In this document: in pieces, positions 9,166 through 17,940 of the stretch | Layout: the number at the start of each line of letters is the position of its first letter | How positions within the stretch are numbered: the stretch's first letter is position 1 | NCBI GenBank assembly: GCA_027660625.1 | Contig: JAQDNC010000010.1 | Coordinates: 8,203 to 72,202, forward strand | Source of the DNA: Coriobacteriaceae bacterium AM100-PB1-1D-6A | GTDB lineage: Bacteria > Actinomycetota > Coriobacteriia > Coriobacteriales > Coriobacteriaceae | Length of the DNA: 64,000 nucleotides | Direction: 5' to 3' | The notes under the pieces: generated by a model | Told to the model about the DNA's origin: nothing | Seen by the model: only the letters and a program-made list of their open reading frames with translations | Databases searched by the model: none | Made by a program: the position numbers and the translations under genes

Positions 9166-10098
9166 ATGTCCGATTTGATTAAACTGACGCCGATCTTTCA
9201 CGAGAAGATCTGGGGCGGCCGCCAGCTCGAAACCGTATTTGGTTATGACATTCCCGAGGGTCCCATCGGTGAGTGCTGGGCCATCTCGGCACACCCCAAC
9301 GGCGACTGCCAGATCGCTGAGGGCCCGTACGCCGGTCACACGCTGTCATGGCTGTGGGCCGAGCACCGCGAGCTCTTTGGCAACTGCGAGGGCAAGGGGT
9401 TCCCGCTGCTCATTAAGATTCTGGACGCCAAGGACGACCTTTCGATCCAGATCCATCCCAACGACGAGTACGCCGCCGAGCACGAGAACGGCAGCCTGGG
9501 CAAAACCGAGTGCTGGTATGTGCTGGACTGCGAGCCCGGCGCCACGATCATCGTCGGACAGCGCGCGCACGACCGCGCCGAGGCCGCGCGTATGATCGAG
9601 GACGGCCGCTGGGACGACATGCTCAACGTGCTGCCGATTCACAAGGGCGACTTTTTCCAGATTGATTCCGGTACCGTCCACGCCATCAAGACCGGCACGC
9701 TCATTTTGGAGACGCAGCAGTCGAGCGACGTGACGTATCGCCTGTACGACTACGACCGTCCCGGCACCGACGGCAAACTGCGTCCCCTGCACATTGAGCA
9801 GAGTCTCGACTGCATCGACTTTGATTCTCAGGCCCCGACCGACGGCACCGTGACCGCGCCCGAAGTCGACGGCGTGACCGAACTCGAGTCCAACCCCTGC
9901 TACACCGTCGATCGCGTGCGCGTCAACGGCAGCAAGACCCTCGACCAGCACTGGCCCTTCATGTGTCTGTCGGTCATCGACGGCGAAGGCACCGTCTGCG
10001 GCGACCCCGTCCACAAGGGAAGCCACCTGCTAGCCCCGAGCACCGTCAGCTCCATCGACCTCGAAGGCAAGATGGAATTGATCATCAGCCACCTCTAG
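9166..10098 (+). CDS. manA: Mannose-6-phosphate isomerase, class I
   Basis: Interconverts mannose-6-phosphate and fructose-6-phosphate. The 310-residue zinc enzyme has the metal-binding pattern of short class I PMIs: IQIHPND, a conserved glutamate in KTECWYVL, and DSGTVHAI further on. The start at 9166 is preferred to the in-frame ATG at 9160 because the GGGGG at 9155-9159 would have no spacing for the latter. It follows the gntR gene on the same strand, probably with its own promoter. Confidence 0.9.
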   Translation: MSDLIKLTPIFHEKIWGGRQLETVFGYDIPEGPIGECWAISAHPNGDCQIAEGPYAGHTLSWLWAEHRELFGNCEGKGFPLLIKILDAKDDLSIQIHPNDEYAAEHENGSLGKTECWYVLDCEPGATIIVGQRAHDRAEAARMIEDGRWDDMLNVLPIHKGDFFQIDSGTVHAIKTGTLILETQQSSDVTYRLYDYDRPGTDGKLRPLHIEQSLDCIDFDSQAPTDGTVTAPEVDGVTELESNPCYTVDRVRVNGSKTLDQHWPFMCLSVIDGEGTVCGDPVHKGSHLLAPSTVSSIDLEGKMELIISHL

Positions 10099-10124
10099 GT
10101 CGCACCAACAACCAAAACGCAACA

Positions 10125-10159
10125 AGGGGCTCCCCCGCTCATCAAACGGGAGAGCCCCT
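10125..10159. terminator. Bidirectional terminator between manA and pcrA
   Basis: AGGGGCTC-CCCG pairs with CGGG-GAGCCCCT. It lies between two convergent genes; T-runs are weak on both sides. Confidence 0.6.
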
Positions 10160-10267
10160 ACTCACATCTATTTATCAGCCCACCCGGCTCTCCAGACCAA
10201 AAAGCGAACGAGCAAAGCGACGTTCGCAAGCAACGTTGTCCATGGCGCCTGTCCGGGGCCGCCGGGA

Positions 10268-13162
10268 TCACGACAGCTTGACGATCGGTGCAAAACCTTT
10301 CATCAGCTTTTTGGTCTGGCCGGTTTTTTCGAACTGGACCTCGATCATGTCTCCGGCGACCGAGATCACGGTACCGGTGCCAAAGGTCTTGTGGCTCACG
10401 GTATCGCCCGCGGCAAAGTCCTGCGACGCGCTGGCGCGATCGACCTTGCGCTCCACCGTCGGCGACACCTTGGACGACGGCTTTTTAGCTCGCGACGCGC
10501 CCGAACCAAAGGTCGAGGCAACACGGCCGGCGTCGGGCGAGACCCCACGATGGCGCTCGGTCCCGTAGCTGCTGCCACCAAAGAAATCGTCAAAGCTCGA
10601 TCCGCCGCGCGAACCGGAACCGCCGGTCGAGCGCGTATGCGAACCAAATACCTTGCCGCCGTACATATCCGAACCCATGCCCGAGCCAAAGGTGCCGTGA
10701 CGGTCGCCGCGCTTCTCCCAGCCCGTGCCTTCAAAACCGGCAGAACCGATACCGCTAAACTCGATATCCTCAAACGGAATCTCGTTGAGGAAGCGCGAGC
10801 GCGGGTTGGCAGAGGTCGAGCCGTAGGTGCGACGCGTGGCCGCATAGGTCAGGAACAGGCGCTTACGGGCACGCGTGATGGCGACGTAGGCCAGGCGACG
10901 CTCCTCCTCGAGCTTACCCGGGTCATCGCTGCCGTCAAAGTCGTGCACGTGCGGGAAGATGCCCTCCTCCATGCCGGCCACGAACACCGCCGGGAACTCC
11001 AGGCCCTTGGCGGAGTGGATGGTCATCATGGTAATGGCATGCGTCTCGCCGGCCAGGGAATCCAAGTCGGAGCGCAGGGCCAGCCACTCCATGAGTGCCG
11101 GTAGCGCCTTACAGGTGAGCGGACCATAGGTGCGCTCAATCTCGTCGGCATGCACGGCACCCGCCGGCATCCCCGTCGGCGCGGCATACGCGTTGCCCGC
11201 GATGGCGGCGGCCAGGGCATCCTGCGGCGAGAGCGCCGGGGCGGCTAGGCTATCGAGCGGATTGGAACCTGCGGCATCGCGCGCGCCGACGAGTGCCTCA
11301 AACGAGGATGCCGGGGCAAATGGCCCCGGTTCGGGCGCGGGCGCGCTCACCACGACGGGCTCGGCGCCGGCAGGCACGTCGGCAACACCGGCTGCGCGCA
11401 GCTCTTCCAAGCTCTCGAGCGTACCCTCGATGTCCTCGTGCGTCTCCTCAAATTCGGCAGCGACGCCCAGGAATTCCTGGATGTTCTCGGCACGGCTCTC
11501 AGACTCCATGGTGCCCTCGGCGCGAAACGCCTGCAGCAGACCCGTCTTATCGACAATCATCTCGACGACGTCCTTGAGCTCGCCGTCCATGCGGCGGCCC
11601 TCGCGCACCAGCGACACAAAGCTTGACAGGCCATTGCGGACCTTGGCGCTAAACATGCCGGTTTCGGCACACGCAATCTCGCAAGCCTGGAAGAACGAGC
11701 AACGGTTGTCGCGCGCCAGCTGCTCGATTTTTTGGATCGAGGTGGAGCCGATGCCGCGGCGCGGTGTGTTGATGACGCGCTTGACGCTCATCTCGTCGGC
11801 CGGGTTCACGATCATCTTAAGGTAGGCCATGACATCACGGATCTCGGCACGGTCGAAGAATCGCGTGCCGCCCACGATCTTGTAGGGCACGCCCGCGCGC
11901 AGGAACATATCTTCGAGGATACGCGACTGGGCGTTGGTGCGATAGAACACGGCAATGTCGTCGTAGCTCGTGCCTTTGGCATGCAGCTTCTCGATCTCGC
12001 CGGCAATCCAGCGGCCCTCGTCGCGCTCGTCGCTCGCCTGGAAGGCCTGGATCTTCTCGCCATCGCCCTCGGCCGTAAACAGGCGCTTGTCCTTGCGCTG
12101 CGAGTTGTGGCGTACCACGGCGTTGGCGGCGTTCAGGATATGACCCGTGGAACGATAGTTCTGCTCCAGCTTGACGGTCTTGCAGTTTTTAAAATCCTTC
12201 TCAAAGTCCAGGATATTGGTGATGTCGGCGCCACGCCAGCTGTAAATGGACTGGTCATCGTCGCCCACGACCATGAGGTTTTGGTACTTGGCGGCCAGCA
12301 GGTTGGCGATTTCGTACTGGACGTGGTTGGTGTCCTGATACTCGTCGACGCTAATGTAGCGGAAGCGCTCTTGGTACTTATCGAGCACCTCGGGGCGGGT
12401 GCGCAGCAGCTCAAGCGCGCGCACGAGCAGGTCGTCGAAGTCCATCGCATTGGCGGCGCGCAAGCGACGCTCCAGCTCCAAGTAGACCTGTGCGGCCTTT
12501 TTATCGTTGGGGCTATCGGCGCTCTTGAGCATGTCCTCGGGGCCGATCATGGCGTTTTTGGCCGAGCTGATCTTGCTGCGGATCATGTTGATGGGGAACT
12601 GCTTTTGCTCGATGCCGAGCGCCTGCATAATGTCGCGCACCATGCGCTTTGAGTCATCGTCATCGTAGATGGTGAACTGGCCGGTGTAGCCCAGCAGGTC
12701 GGCGTCCTCGCGCAGCATGCGCACGCACATGGCATGGAAGGTGCACACCCACATGCCGCGGGTACCGCTGGGAATGAGCGCCGCCAGACGCTCGCGCATC
12801 TCGGCCGCGGCCTTGTTGGTAAACGTGATGGCAAGAACCTGCCAAGGCTTAACACCCAGGTCGCCGAGCATATGTGCGATGCGGAAGGTCAAGACGCGGG
12901 TCTTGCCCGAGCCGGCGCCGGCGAGCACCAGCAACGGACCCTCGGTGGACAGGACCGCCTCGCGCTGGGCGGGATTAAGGCTGTCGATGTCGACGAGCGG
13001 CTTGGCGGGCTTGGGCGCCGGCGCGGGAGCGTCGTAGATGTCGAGCGGGACGAGCTCGGGCTCCGGCGCTGCAGGGGCGGTGTATGCATCGAGCGGCACG
13101 GGTTCCGGCGCGGGCGGCACGGGTACCGCGGCGTTCTTTTCCCAGGGCAGGGGCTGGGTCAT
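10268..13162 (-). CDS. pcrA: ATP-dependent DNA helicase PcrA/UvrD
   Basis: An SF1A 3'-5' helicase for DNA repair and replication-transcription conflict. The 964-residue protein contains Walker A GAGSGKT, motif II VDEYQDTN, DDQSIYSWRGA, and motif VI VAITRARKRL. The C-terminus has the Tudor-like RNA-polymerase-binding module (GDTVSHKTFGTGTV). It is longer than usual PcrA (about 730) for three reasons: an N-terminal Pro/Ala-rich tract of about 60 residues, a low-complexity insert of about 90 residues before the 2A region, and a Gly/Ser-rich linker before the Tudor module. The start at 13162 has AGGAG upstream. Confidence 0.93.
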   Translation of the reverse strand: MTQPLPWEKNAAVPVPPAPEPVPLDAYTAPAAPEPELVPLDIYDAPAPAPKPAKPLVDIDSLNPAQREAVLSTEGPLLVLAGAGSGKTRVLTFRIAHMLGDLGVKPWQVLAITFTNKAAAEMRERLAALIPSGTRGMWVCTFHAMCVRMLREDADLLGYTGQFTIYDDDDSKRMVRDIMQALGIEQKQFPINMIRSKISSAKNAMIGPEDMLKSADSPNDKKAAQVYLELERRLRAANAMDFDDLLVRALELLRTRPEVLDKYQERFRYISVDEYQDTNHVQYEIANLLAAKYQNLMVVGDDDQSIYSWRGADITNILDFEKDFKNCKTVKLEQNYRSTGHILNAANAVVRHNSQRKDKRLFTAEGDGEKIQAFQASDERDEGRWIAGEIEKLHAKGTSYDDIAVFYRTNAQSRILEDMFLRAGVPYKIVGGTRFFDRAEIRDVMAYLKMIVNPADEMSVKRVINTPRRGIGSTSIQKIEQLARDNRCSFFQACEIACAETGMFSAKVRNGLSSFVSLVREGRRMDGELKDVVEMIVDKTGLLQAFRAEGTMESESRAENIQEFLGVAAEFEETHEDIEGTLESLEELRAAGVADVPAGAEPVVVSAPAPEPGPFAPASSFEALVGARDAAGSNPLDSLAAPALSPQDALAAAIAGNAYAAPTGMPAGAVHADEIERTYGPLTCKALPALMEWLALRSDLDSLAGETHAITMMTIHSAKGLEFPAVFVAGMEEGIFPHVHDFDGSDDPGKLEEERRLAYVAITRARKRLFLTYAATRRTYGSTSANPRSRFLNEIPFEDIEFSGIGSAGFEGTGWEKRGDRHGTFGSGMGSDMYGGKVFGSHTRSTGGSGSRGGSSFDDFFGGSSYGTERHRGVSPDAGRVASTFGSGASRAKKPSSKVSPTVERKVDRASASQDFAAGDTVSHKTFGTGTVISVAGDMIEVQFEKTGQTKKLMKGFAPIVKLS

Positions 13163-13301
13163 GGGCGACTCCTCATCTGACGGACGGCGCGCCTGCGGGC
13201 AGCGCCATAGTTTGAGCCGTACCAGTATACCGAGCCGCGCGGACACCGACGCAAATCACACCACGACTCCGTGCGCCACCGTCAGACCCGCCCCAGCGGA
13301 T

Positions 13302-13334
13302 TTGGCGCAATGGGGTCAGGTTGCTTTGCACCAA
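13302..13334. repeat. Dispersed intergenic repeat, family D, copy 2
   Basis: TTGGCGCAATGGGGTCAGG followed by TTGCTTTGCACCAA. It shares GGGGTCAGGTT(A/G)CTTTGCACC with the copy at 3157-3199, inverted. The rest of the 13163-13410 gap shows nothing else recognisable. Confidence 0.55.
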
Positions 13335-13410
13335 TCTATTGACAATCACGGAACCGCCGATGTCATGGCCACGGTAGCGAGCGGCGGCCAGGGCGAACAA
13401 ATTGGCATGA

Positions 13411-13450
13411 AAAGAGGGCGGCATAGACCTTTTGGTCATGCCACCCCCTT
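13411..13450 (-). terminator. Terminator of uppP
   Basis: On the minus strand GGGGGTGGCATGACC, a tetraloop AAAA, then GGTCTATGCCGCCCTC form a long stem followed by TTTTC. It lies about 45 bases beyond the uppP stop. Confidence 0.7.
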
Positions 13451-13495
13451 TGAATGACAAGTTGTCGCCCTGGCCGTCGCGCAGCGTCAACTAAG

Positions 13496-14470
13496 TTAGA
13501 GGCCGAGCATCGGCTCCAGGACAAAGAAGTACGCGAGAACCACGATGCCCAGGATGATGCGGTAGACGCCGAAGCACTTGAAGTCGTGACGGCGCACGAA
13601 ACCCATAAGCCACTTGATGGCGATAAGCGAAACCACAAAGGCCACGATGCAGCCCACGCCCAGGATGGCGATCTCGTTGGTGCCGAAAGTACCGCCCTTA
13701 ATAAAGTACTTGACCAGCTTGAGCGCGCTCGCGCCAAACATGACGGGAATGGCCAGGAAGAACGTGAACTTAGACGCCACCGAGCGTGTGCAGCCAAGCA
13801 GCAGGCCGCCGATGATGGTGGAGCCGGAGCGCGATGTGCCCGGAATCAGCGAAAGCACCTGGAAGCAACCGATACCCAGCGCGGTCTTCCAGCTCAGGTC
13901 CTCGAGCGTAGTGATGGAGCCAAAGTCTAGGCTATCGTCATCGTCTGCAGCGGCAGTCGCAGTGGACGTGGCAAAATGCGCACCAGCGGGGCGTCCGCCC
14001 GTCACCACGGCACGCGAACCAAACGAACCGGCAAGAGCGGCCTGGTCGCGCTTGTTCGCGCGCCAGTTCTCGATCACGATAAACAGCACGCCGTACACAA
14101 TGAGCGCCAGCGCCACGACGGGAGCATTATAGAAATGCTCCTCCATCCAGTCGTTAAGCGGCAGACCGATCGCCGCGGCGGGAATGCAGCCAAGCACAAT
14201 CTTGCCCCACAACACCCAGGTGTCACGACGGCCCTCCTTGCCCTTGCTGGGAGAAAACGGATTAAGGTCGTAGAAGAACAGGACGCAGACGGCCAAAATG
14301 GCGCCAAGCTGAATCACGACCAGAAACATATTCCAGAACGTCTCGCTCACGTTCATCTTGACGAACTCGTCCACCAAGATCATGTGACCGGTCGACGAAA
14401 CAGGCAGCCATTCGGTGATGCCCTCGACCAGGCCCATGAAGGCAGATTTTAGAAGCTCGATGATATCCAA
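13496..14470 (-). CDS. uppP: Undecaprenyl-diphosphatase UppP/BacA
   Basis: An integral membrane phosphatase that recycles undecaprenyl diphosphate for peptidoglycan synthesis and confers bacitracin tolerance. Signature motifs are VEGITEWLPVSSTGH near the N-terminus and PGTSRSGSTI in the middle. At 324 residues it is about 50 longer than usual; the extra length is a hydrophilic Ala/Asp-rich insert at about residues 145-195, between membrane segments. The start is taken as TTG at 14470 preceded by GAGGGGG, since the upstream extension is GC-biased and unconserved in style. Confidence 0.9.
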   Translation of the reverse strand: MDIIELLKSAFMGLVEGITEWLPVSSTGHMILVDEFVKMNVSETFWNMFLVVIQLGAILAVCVLFFYDLNPFSPSKGKEGRRDTWVLWGKIVLGCIPAAAIGLPLNDWMEEHFYNAPVVALALIVYGVLFIVIENWRANKRDQAALAGSFGSRAVVTGGRPAGAHFATSTATAAADDDDSLDFGSITTLEDLSWKTALGIGCFQVLSLIPGTSRSGSTIIGGLLLGCTRSVASKFTFFLAIPVMFGASALKLVKYFIKGGTFGTNEIAILGVGCIVAFVVSLIAIKWLMGFVRRHDFKCFGVYRIILGIVVLAYFFVLEPMLGL

Positions 14471-14717
14471 AGGGACCCCCTCGTTAGACACCCGCCGATA
14501 TTGTTCTGCGGACGGTGCGGGCGATGTCCCATTATCAACCGTTGACGGCGCGCCTGCGCCTACCCTTACCAAAAAACTCGCCCGTTCACAGAATTGCGAG
14601 CGGTCAAACCCAAATCCTTGGGTATAACTGCAACAAGATAAAGTGTCCGGCGGCCACGCATCCGCGCCCGCCCGATGCACGAGCCCCACGCCCGTGCGAT
14701 AGACCAAGGAGGAAACC

Positions 14718-15155
14718 ATGAACGAGGGCTACACCAAGGTATTTGTTTCACTCGACGGTACTGAGCAGCAGGATTTTGTGCTCGCACGCGCCATCAAGGT
14801 CGCCGCGAACAACGGCGCCAAGCTGATTATCGGCCACGTTATCGATTCCACGGCACTCGAGAGCGCCGGTTCATATCCAGTCGATCTGGTCAACGGCCTA
14901 GAGGAGGCATTTAAGAACTCCATCGCCAAGCAGCTCGAAGAGGCCAAGGCCAATCCCGACATTCCCGAGGTCGAGGTCATGATTCGCGCCGGCCGCATTC
15001 GCGAGACGCTCAAAGACGAGATGCTCGACGTGGTCAAGCCCGACCTGGTGCTCTGCGGCGCTCGTGGCCTGTCCTCGATCAAGTATGCACTCCTGGGTTC
15101 AATTTCGACGTTCCTGCTGCGCAACACCGACTGCGACATCTTGGTCGTGAAGTAG
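14718..15155 (+). CDS. Universal stress protein (UspA family)
   Basis: A cytoplasmic stress-response protein. The 145-residue single Usp domain starts with a typical beta strand (YTKVFVSLDGTE) and ends with the ATP-binding-type motif CGARGLSSIKYALLGS, similar to G2xG9xGS. AAGGAGG precedes the ATG. It stands alone between uppP (divergent) and a terminator. Confidence 0.88.
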   Translation: MNEGYTKVFVSLDGTEQQDFVLARAIKVAANNGAKLIIGHVIDSTALESAGSYPVDLVNGLEEAFKNSIAKQLEEAKANPDIPEVEVMIRAGRIRETLKDEMLDVVKPDLVLCGARGLSSIKYALLGSISTFLLRNTDCDILVVK

Positions 15156-15210
15156 CAAACGTACGCCTAACGCATCGCGGAGCGCAAGCCCACGTGCCCA
15201 AGTCTTCCAA

Positions 15211-15247
15211 GAGCGGGACCACCATTACGGTGGCCCCGCTTTGCTTT
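15211..15247. terminator. Terminator between usp and hipA
   Basis: AGCGGG-CCACC pairs with GGTGG-CCCGCT around ATTAC, followed by TTTGCTTT on the plus strand. It overlaps the last codons of the convergent hipA gene by 2 bases. Confidence 0.75.
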
Positions 15248-16535
15248 AGGCTGAGAATTGCTCCAGAACCCTCATTCTCTCAACGGAATCCGTCTGAATT
15301 TTCAGAGCGACCCGACCCAAATCTCCGGTTGCAGAGGCAAGTTCTGCAAGCTGGGCAGACACCTCTTCAGCCACTTCCGCCGCGATGTTCTTGATCATCT
15401 TGAGTGGCAGATGCAAATCTTGAGACATGAATTCGAAATCTTCAGGAGTCACCCCATCGATCACCCGGTGATCCCCAATATCAATCCCAAGATTATGGTC
15501 GTATCCCATTATCGTCGTGCAAACAATATCGTATGCAGGGGCCAACCTCTTTTCCCGCCAACTCGGACTATAAAGAAACGAATGGTTCTTGAGATGCGAG
15601 TCGCAATTCCCCAACGCATAATCGACCATTACCTGACGAGCGAACATTTGAGTATCAGCAATTACGTTAGACGATTGCTCTCTTATCAATCGGCCGCAAA
15701 GAGCCATATAGCAGCTATCGGGACGTGTCTCGTATTTCATATACGAAGGCCAGCCAACCGCTTGGCAAAAATCCTCCTGATGCAGCCTCAGAGGCACATC
15801 GAATCCGCTCATCGACGGCGGCTCATTGCTCCAGATTCTGTCATAACGCTCGGAAAAGAACGCACCAGGAATCGTATCCGAAGCTTCTGAACGGGCAATT
15901 TCAAGCCCAGCAGCAGACGCTGCCGTCATGCAAATTAATTCGTTGAACGGCAAATCCGGATGTTTAGTTGAAGCAATCTTGACTATGTGAGTCGAGGGGG
16001 CAGAGCCGAGCGGCAGCATCCAATCCCCCGACCCGGCCTTTTTTGCATCTTTACCGCGCGGTAAAAACCAACCGGTTTTAGACTGAGCGCCCGCCAACGA
16101 CAGCCTCGAATCCTGCATATCATTTGCAATCTCAAACACTTCCGCCTTAGAAAGTGCCTCAAAATCCTCGTCTTGCAGAGGACGATAGCCCGGATCGTAG
16201 CTCGATTTCTCATCGCCGAGAAACCTCAAGGCACCAACGCACTCATCGCCCAAACGCTCGAGCATCGATAAATAGTCTGACTGGGGGATTTGAAAACGCA
16301 TCGACAGCTCATGCCGAACCGGGCCCTCGGGAAGCATGCCCGAAAAGAAGGCCGAAAACTCATTGCTGGCATATGGCTCATGTCGCAAGGGAAGAGAAGC
16401 TGAGAGTGCGGCAGCATCGTCGCGTTCAAGATATCCCTCATCATATGCAAACGTCTCGTTTACGGGGTCGGCCCTCTCAAATTCTCCGACCAGCTCAAAC
16501 GTTCCCCGATACTCACGATAAACCTTTAATGCCAT
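15246..16535 (-). CDS. hipA: HipA-family serine/threonine kinase toxin
   Basis: A predicted persistence toxin of a type II HipBA module. In E. coli the kinase inactivates glutamyl-tRNA synthetase. The 429-residue protein has the N-terminal HipA_N domain and the kinase core: ATP-loop region LAGAQSKTG, NELICM, HQEDFCQ, the catalytic-loop motif NCDSHLKNHSFLY and the metal-binding LAPAYDIV. Its start overlaps the hipB stop by 10 bases, implying translational coupling. GC content is visibly lower than in flanking housekeeping genes, consistent with transfer. Confidence 0.93.
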   Translation of the reverse strand: MALKVYREYRGTFELVGEFERADPVNETFAYDEGYLERDDAAALSASLPLRHEPYASNEFSAFFSGMLPEGPVRHELSMRFQIPQSDYLSMLERLGDECVGALRFLGDEKSSYDPGYRPLQDEDFEALSKAEVFEIANDMQDSRLSLAGAQSKTGWFLPRGKDAKKAGSGDWMLPLGSAPSTHIVKIASTKHPDLPFNELICMTAASAAGLEIARSEASDTIPGAFFSERYDRIWSNEPPSMSGFDVPLRLHQEDFCQAVGWPSYMKYETRPDSCYMALCGRLIREQSSNVIADTQMFARQVMVDYALGNCDSHLKNHSFLYSPSWREKRLAPAYDIVCTTIMGYDHNLGIDIGDHRVIDGVTPEDFEFMSQDLHLPLKMIKNIAAEVAEEVSAQLAELASATGDLGRVALKIQTDSVERMRVLEQFSA

Positions 16536-16771
16536 GAGCCGTCGCCCCTCTCCCTCAGGATCAAATCGACCCCCAAGCTGTTAGCGATTTGAAGGGTTTG
16601 GCGAAGATTGGCACCCGCCTTTCCACGCTCAAGCTCGCTCACAAAGCGCAAACTGCACTGGTTGAAATCAGCCACATCGCGTTGGGTATAACCGAGCTTC
16701 TTCCGGCGCTCACGCAAATATGCACCGAGTTCAGCTGGGTCAAAAATCGTTCGCTCATTCCAGTCTTGCAT
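16526..16771 (-). CDS. hipB: HipB-family antitoxin, XRE/Cro helix-turn-helix
   Basis: The antitoxin and autorepressor partner of HipA. The 81-residue protein has a Cro/C1-type helix-turn-helix at about residues 15-70 (LGYTQRDVADFNQCS, FVSELERGKAG) and a short C-terminal tail. It precedes and overlaps hipA. AGGGGATT lies upstream, inside the flank of the first operator, so bound repressor would mask the ribosome site as well as the promoter. Confidence 0.92.
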   Translation of the reverse strand: MQDWNERTIFDPAELGAYLRERRKKLGYTQRDVADFNQCSLRFVSELERGKAGANLRQTLQIANSLGVDLILRERGDGSWH

Positions 16772-16780
16772 GCTAATCCC

Positions 16781-16810
16781 CTATGATTATCCCAAACGGG
16801 ATAATCATAG
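16781..16810. promoter_or_regulatory. HipB operator 1
   Basis: A perfect palindrome with 13-bp arms, CTATGATTATCCC and GGGATAATCATAG, around AAAC. The TATCC...GGATA core matches the known HipB operator style. A -10-like TATGAT on the minus strand lies inside it. Confidence 0.85.
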
Positions 16811-16825
16811 CACATCATGATGGAA

Positions 16826-16844
16826 TTTTCCCGTTTGGGATAAT
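16826..16844. promoter_or_regulatory. HipB operator 2
   Basis: TTTTCCCGTTTGGGATAA is an imperfect copy of operator 1 in the opposite orientation, centred about 40 bp (four helical turns) upstream of it, suggesting cooperative binding. Confidence 0.7.
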
Positions 16845-16887
16845 TGTCTTAACGTGAATGACGCTCCGGGACGTTACACCGCGACGA

Positions 16888-17931
16888 CTACTCAAAGTAT
16901 TGGAATTTGTTGGTCGAGAAGGCAAACGTGACGACGAAGCCTTCGCCGGGCTCGGATGCCGCGGTGACATCGATACCCATCTTGGAGCACAGGCGCGCCA
17001 CCAGGTAGAGGCCGATGCCCGTTGCGCGCTTGGTGGTGCGGCCGTTGTCGCCGGTAAAGCCCTTCTCGAACACGCGCGGCAGGTCGGCCGCGCTCACGCC
17101 GCAGCCGTTATCGGCAACAGTGAGCTCAATGCGCTCACTTGCCAGGCCCTCGTCCAGCAACGCGCCCGAAAACACGATCTTCGCGCCGTCCTCGCGCGCG
17201 TATTTAATGCTGTTCTGGATGAGCTGGCCCAGAATAAACTCAAGCCACTTCTCGTCGGTAAAGACCTCGAAGTCGAGGTTCTCGCACACTGGGGCCACGT
17301 GCGCCGCGATGAGCTCGCGCGCGTTGGCCTTAATCGCGCCCGTCACCAAGGTCTTGAGATTCCAGCGGCGAATCAGGTAGTCCCGCTCCACGACTTCCGA
17401 GCGCGCGTAGTACAGTGCCTGGTCGATATAGCGCTCCACACGAGCCAGCTCACGGCCCAGGTCATCCACACGCGACAGATCGTCTTCGCTGCCGTCCAGG
17501 TTTTCCAAAATTAGATGGGCCGCCGCCAGGGGCAGCTTGGCCTCGTGAACCCAGCTTTCGATATAGTCGCGATAGTCATCGGTCTGACGCCGGCCTTCGG
17601 CAACCTCGTCGCAGGCAGCTTTGCCCACCCGGCGCAAGACCTCGTACTCGAGCTCGCCCTCGGCATAGGTCGGACATTGCACCATCTCCTGCACCCATGC
17701 GGGACTCTCGAGCTCCTCTGCCGCACGCTCCAGCTGGCGCAGAAAACGACGACGGCGCGCGTACTCGATCACGATGCCGAGCATACCAAAGATAAAGGAC
17801 ACGCCGACCGCCACGACCACGATAGAAACGGGTGCGCCGGCGACCGTCAGCACAAAGCAGCTCAGCAGCACACCGCACGTCCACACGGCGACGGGAAGCA
17901 GCGCATCTTTAAAGAACTTGCCAAACGACAT
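16888..17931 (-). CDS. Intramembrane-sensing histidine kinase (BceS-like)
   Basis: The sensor of a two-component system with the response regulator just upstream. The 347-residue protein starts with two hydrophobic segments (about residues 10-58) separated by only a few residues, the hallmark of BceS/LiaS-type kinases. It then has a dimerisation helix with WVHEAKLPLAA (phosphoacceptor histidine) and a HATPase domain with QNSIKYA, DNGCGV and TGIGLYL. In Firmicutes such kinases sense cell-wall antibiotics through a partner BceAB transporter; none is adjacent here. The start lies 9 bases after the regulator's stop. Confidence 0.88.
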   Translation of the reverse strand: MSFGKFFKDALLPVAVWTCGVLLSCFVLTVAGAPVSIVVVAVGVSFIFGMLGIVIEYARRRRFLRQLERAAEELESPAWVQEMVQCPTYAEGELEYEVLRRVGKAACDEVAEGRRQTDDYRDYIESWVHEAKLPLAAAHLILENLDGSEDDLSRVDDLGRELARVERYIDQALYYARSEVVERDYLIRRWNLKTLVTGAIKANARELIAAHVAPVCENLDFEVFTDEKWLEFILGQLIQNSIKYAREDGAKIVFSGALLDEGLASERIELTVADNGCGVSAADLPRVFEKGFTGDNGRTTKRATGIGLYLVARLCSKMGIDVTAASEPGEGFVVTFAFSTNKFQYFE

Positions 17932-17940
17932 AGCCGGCCC

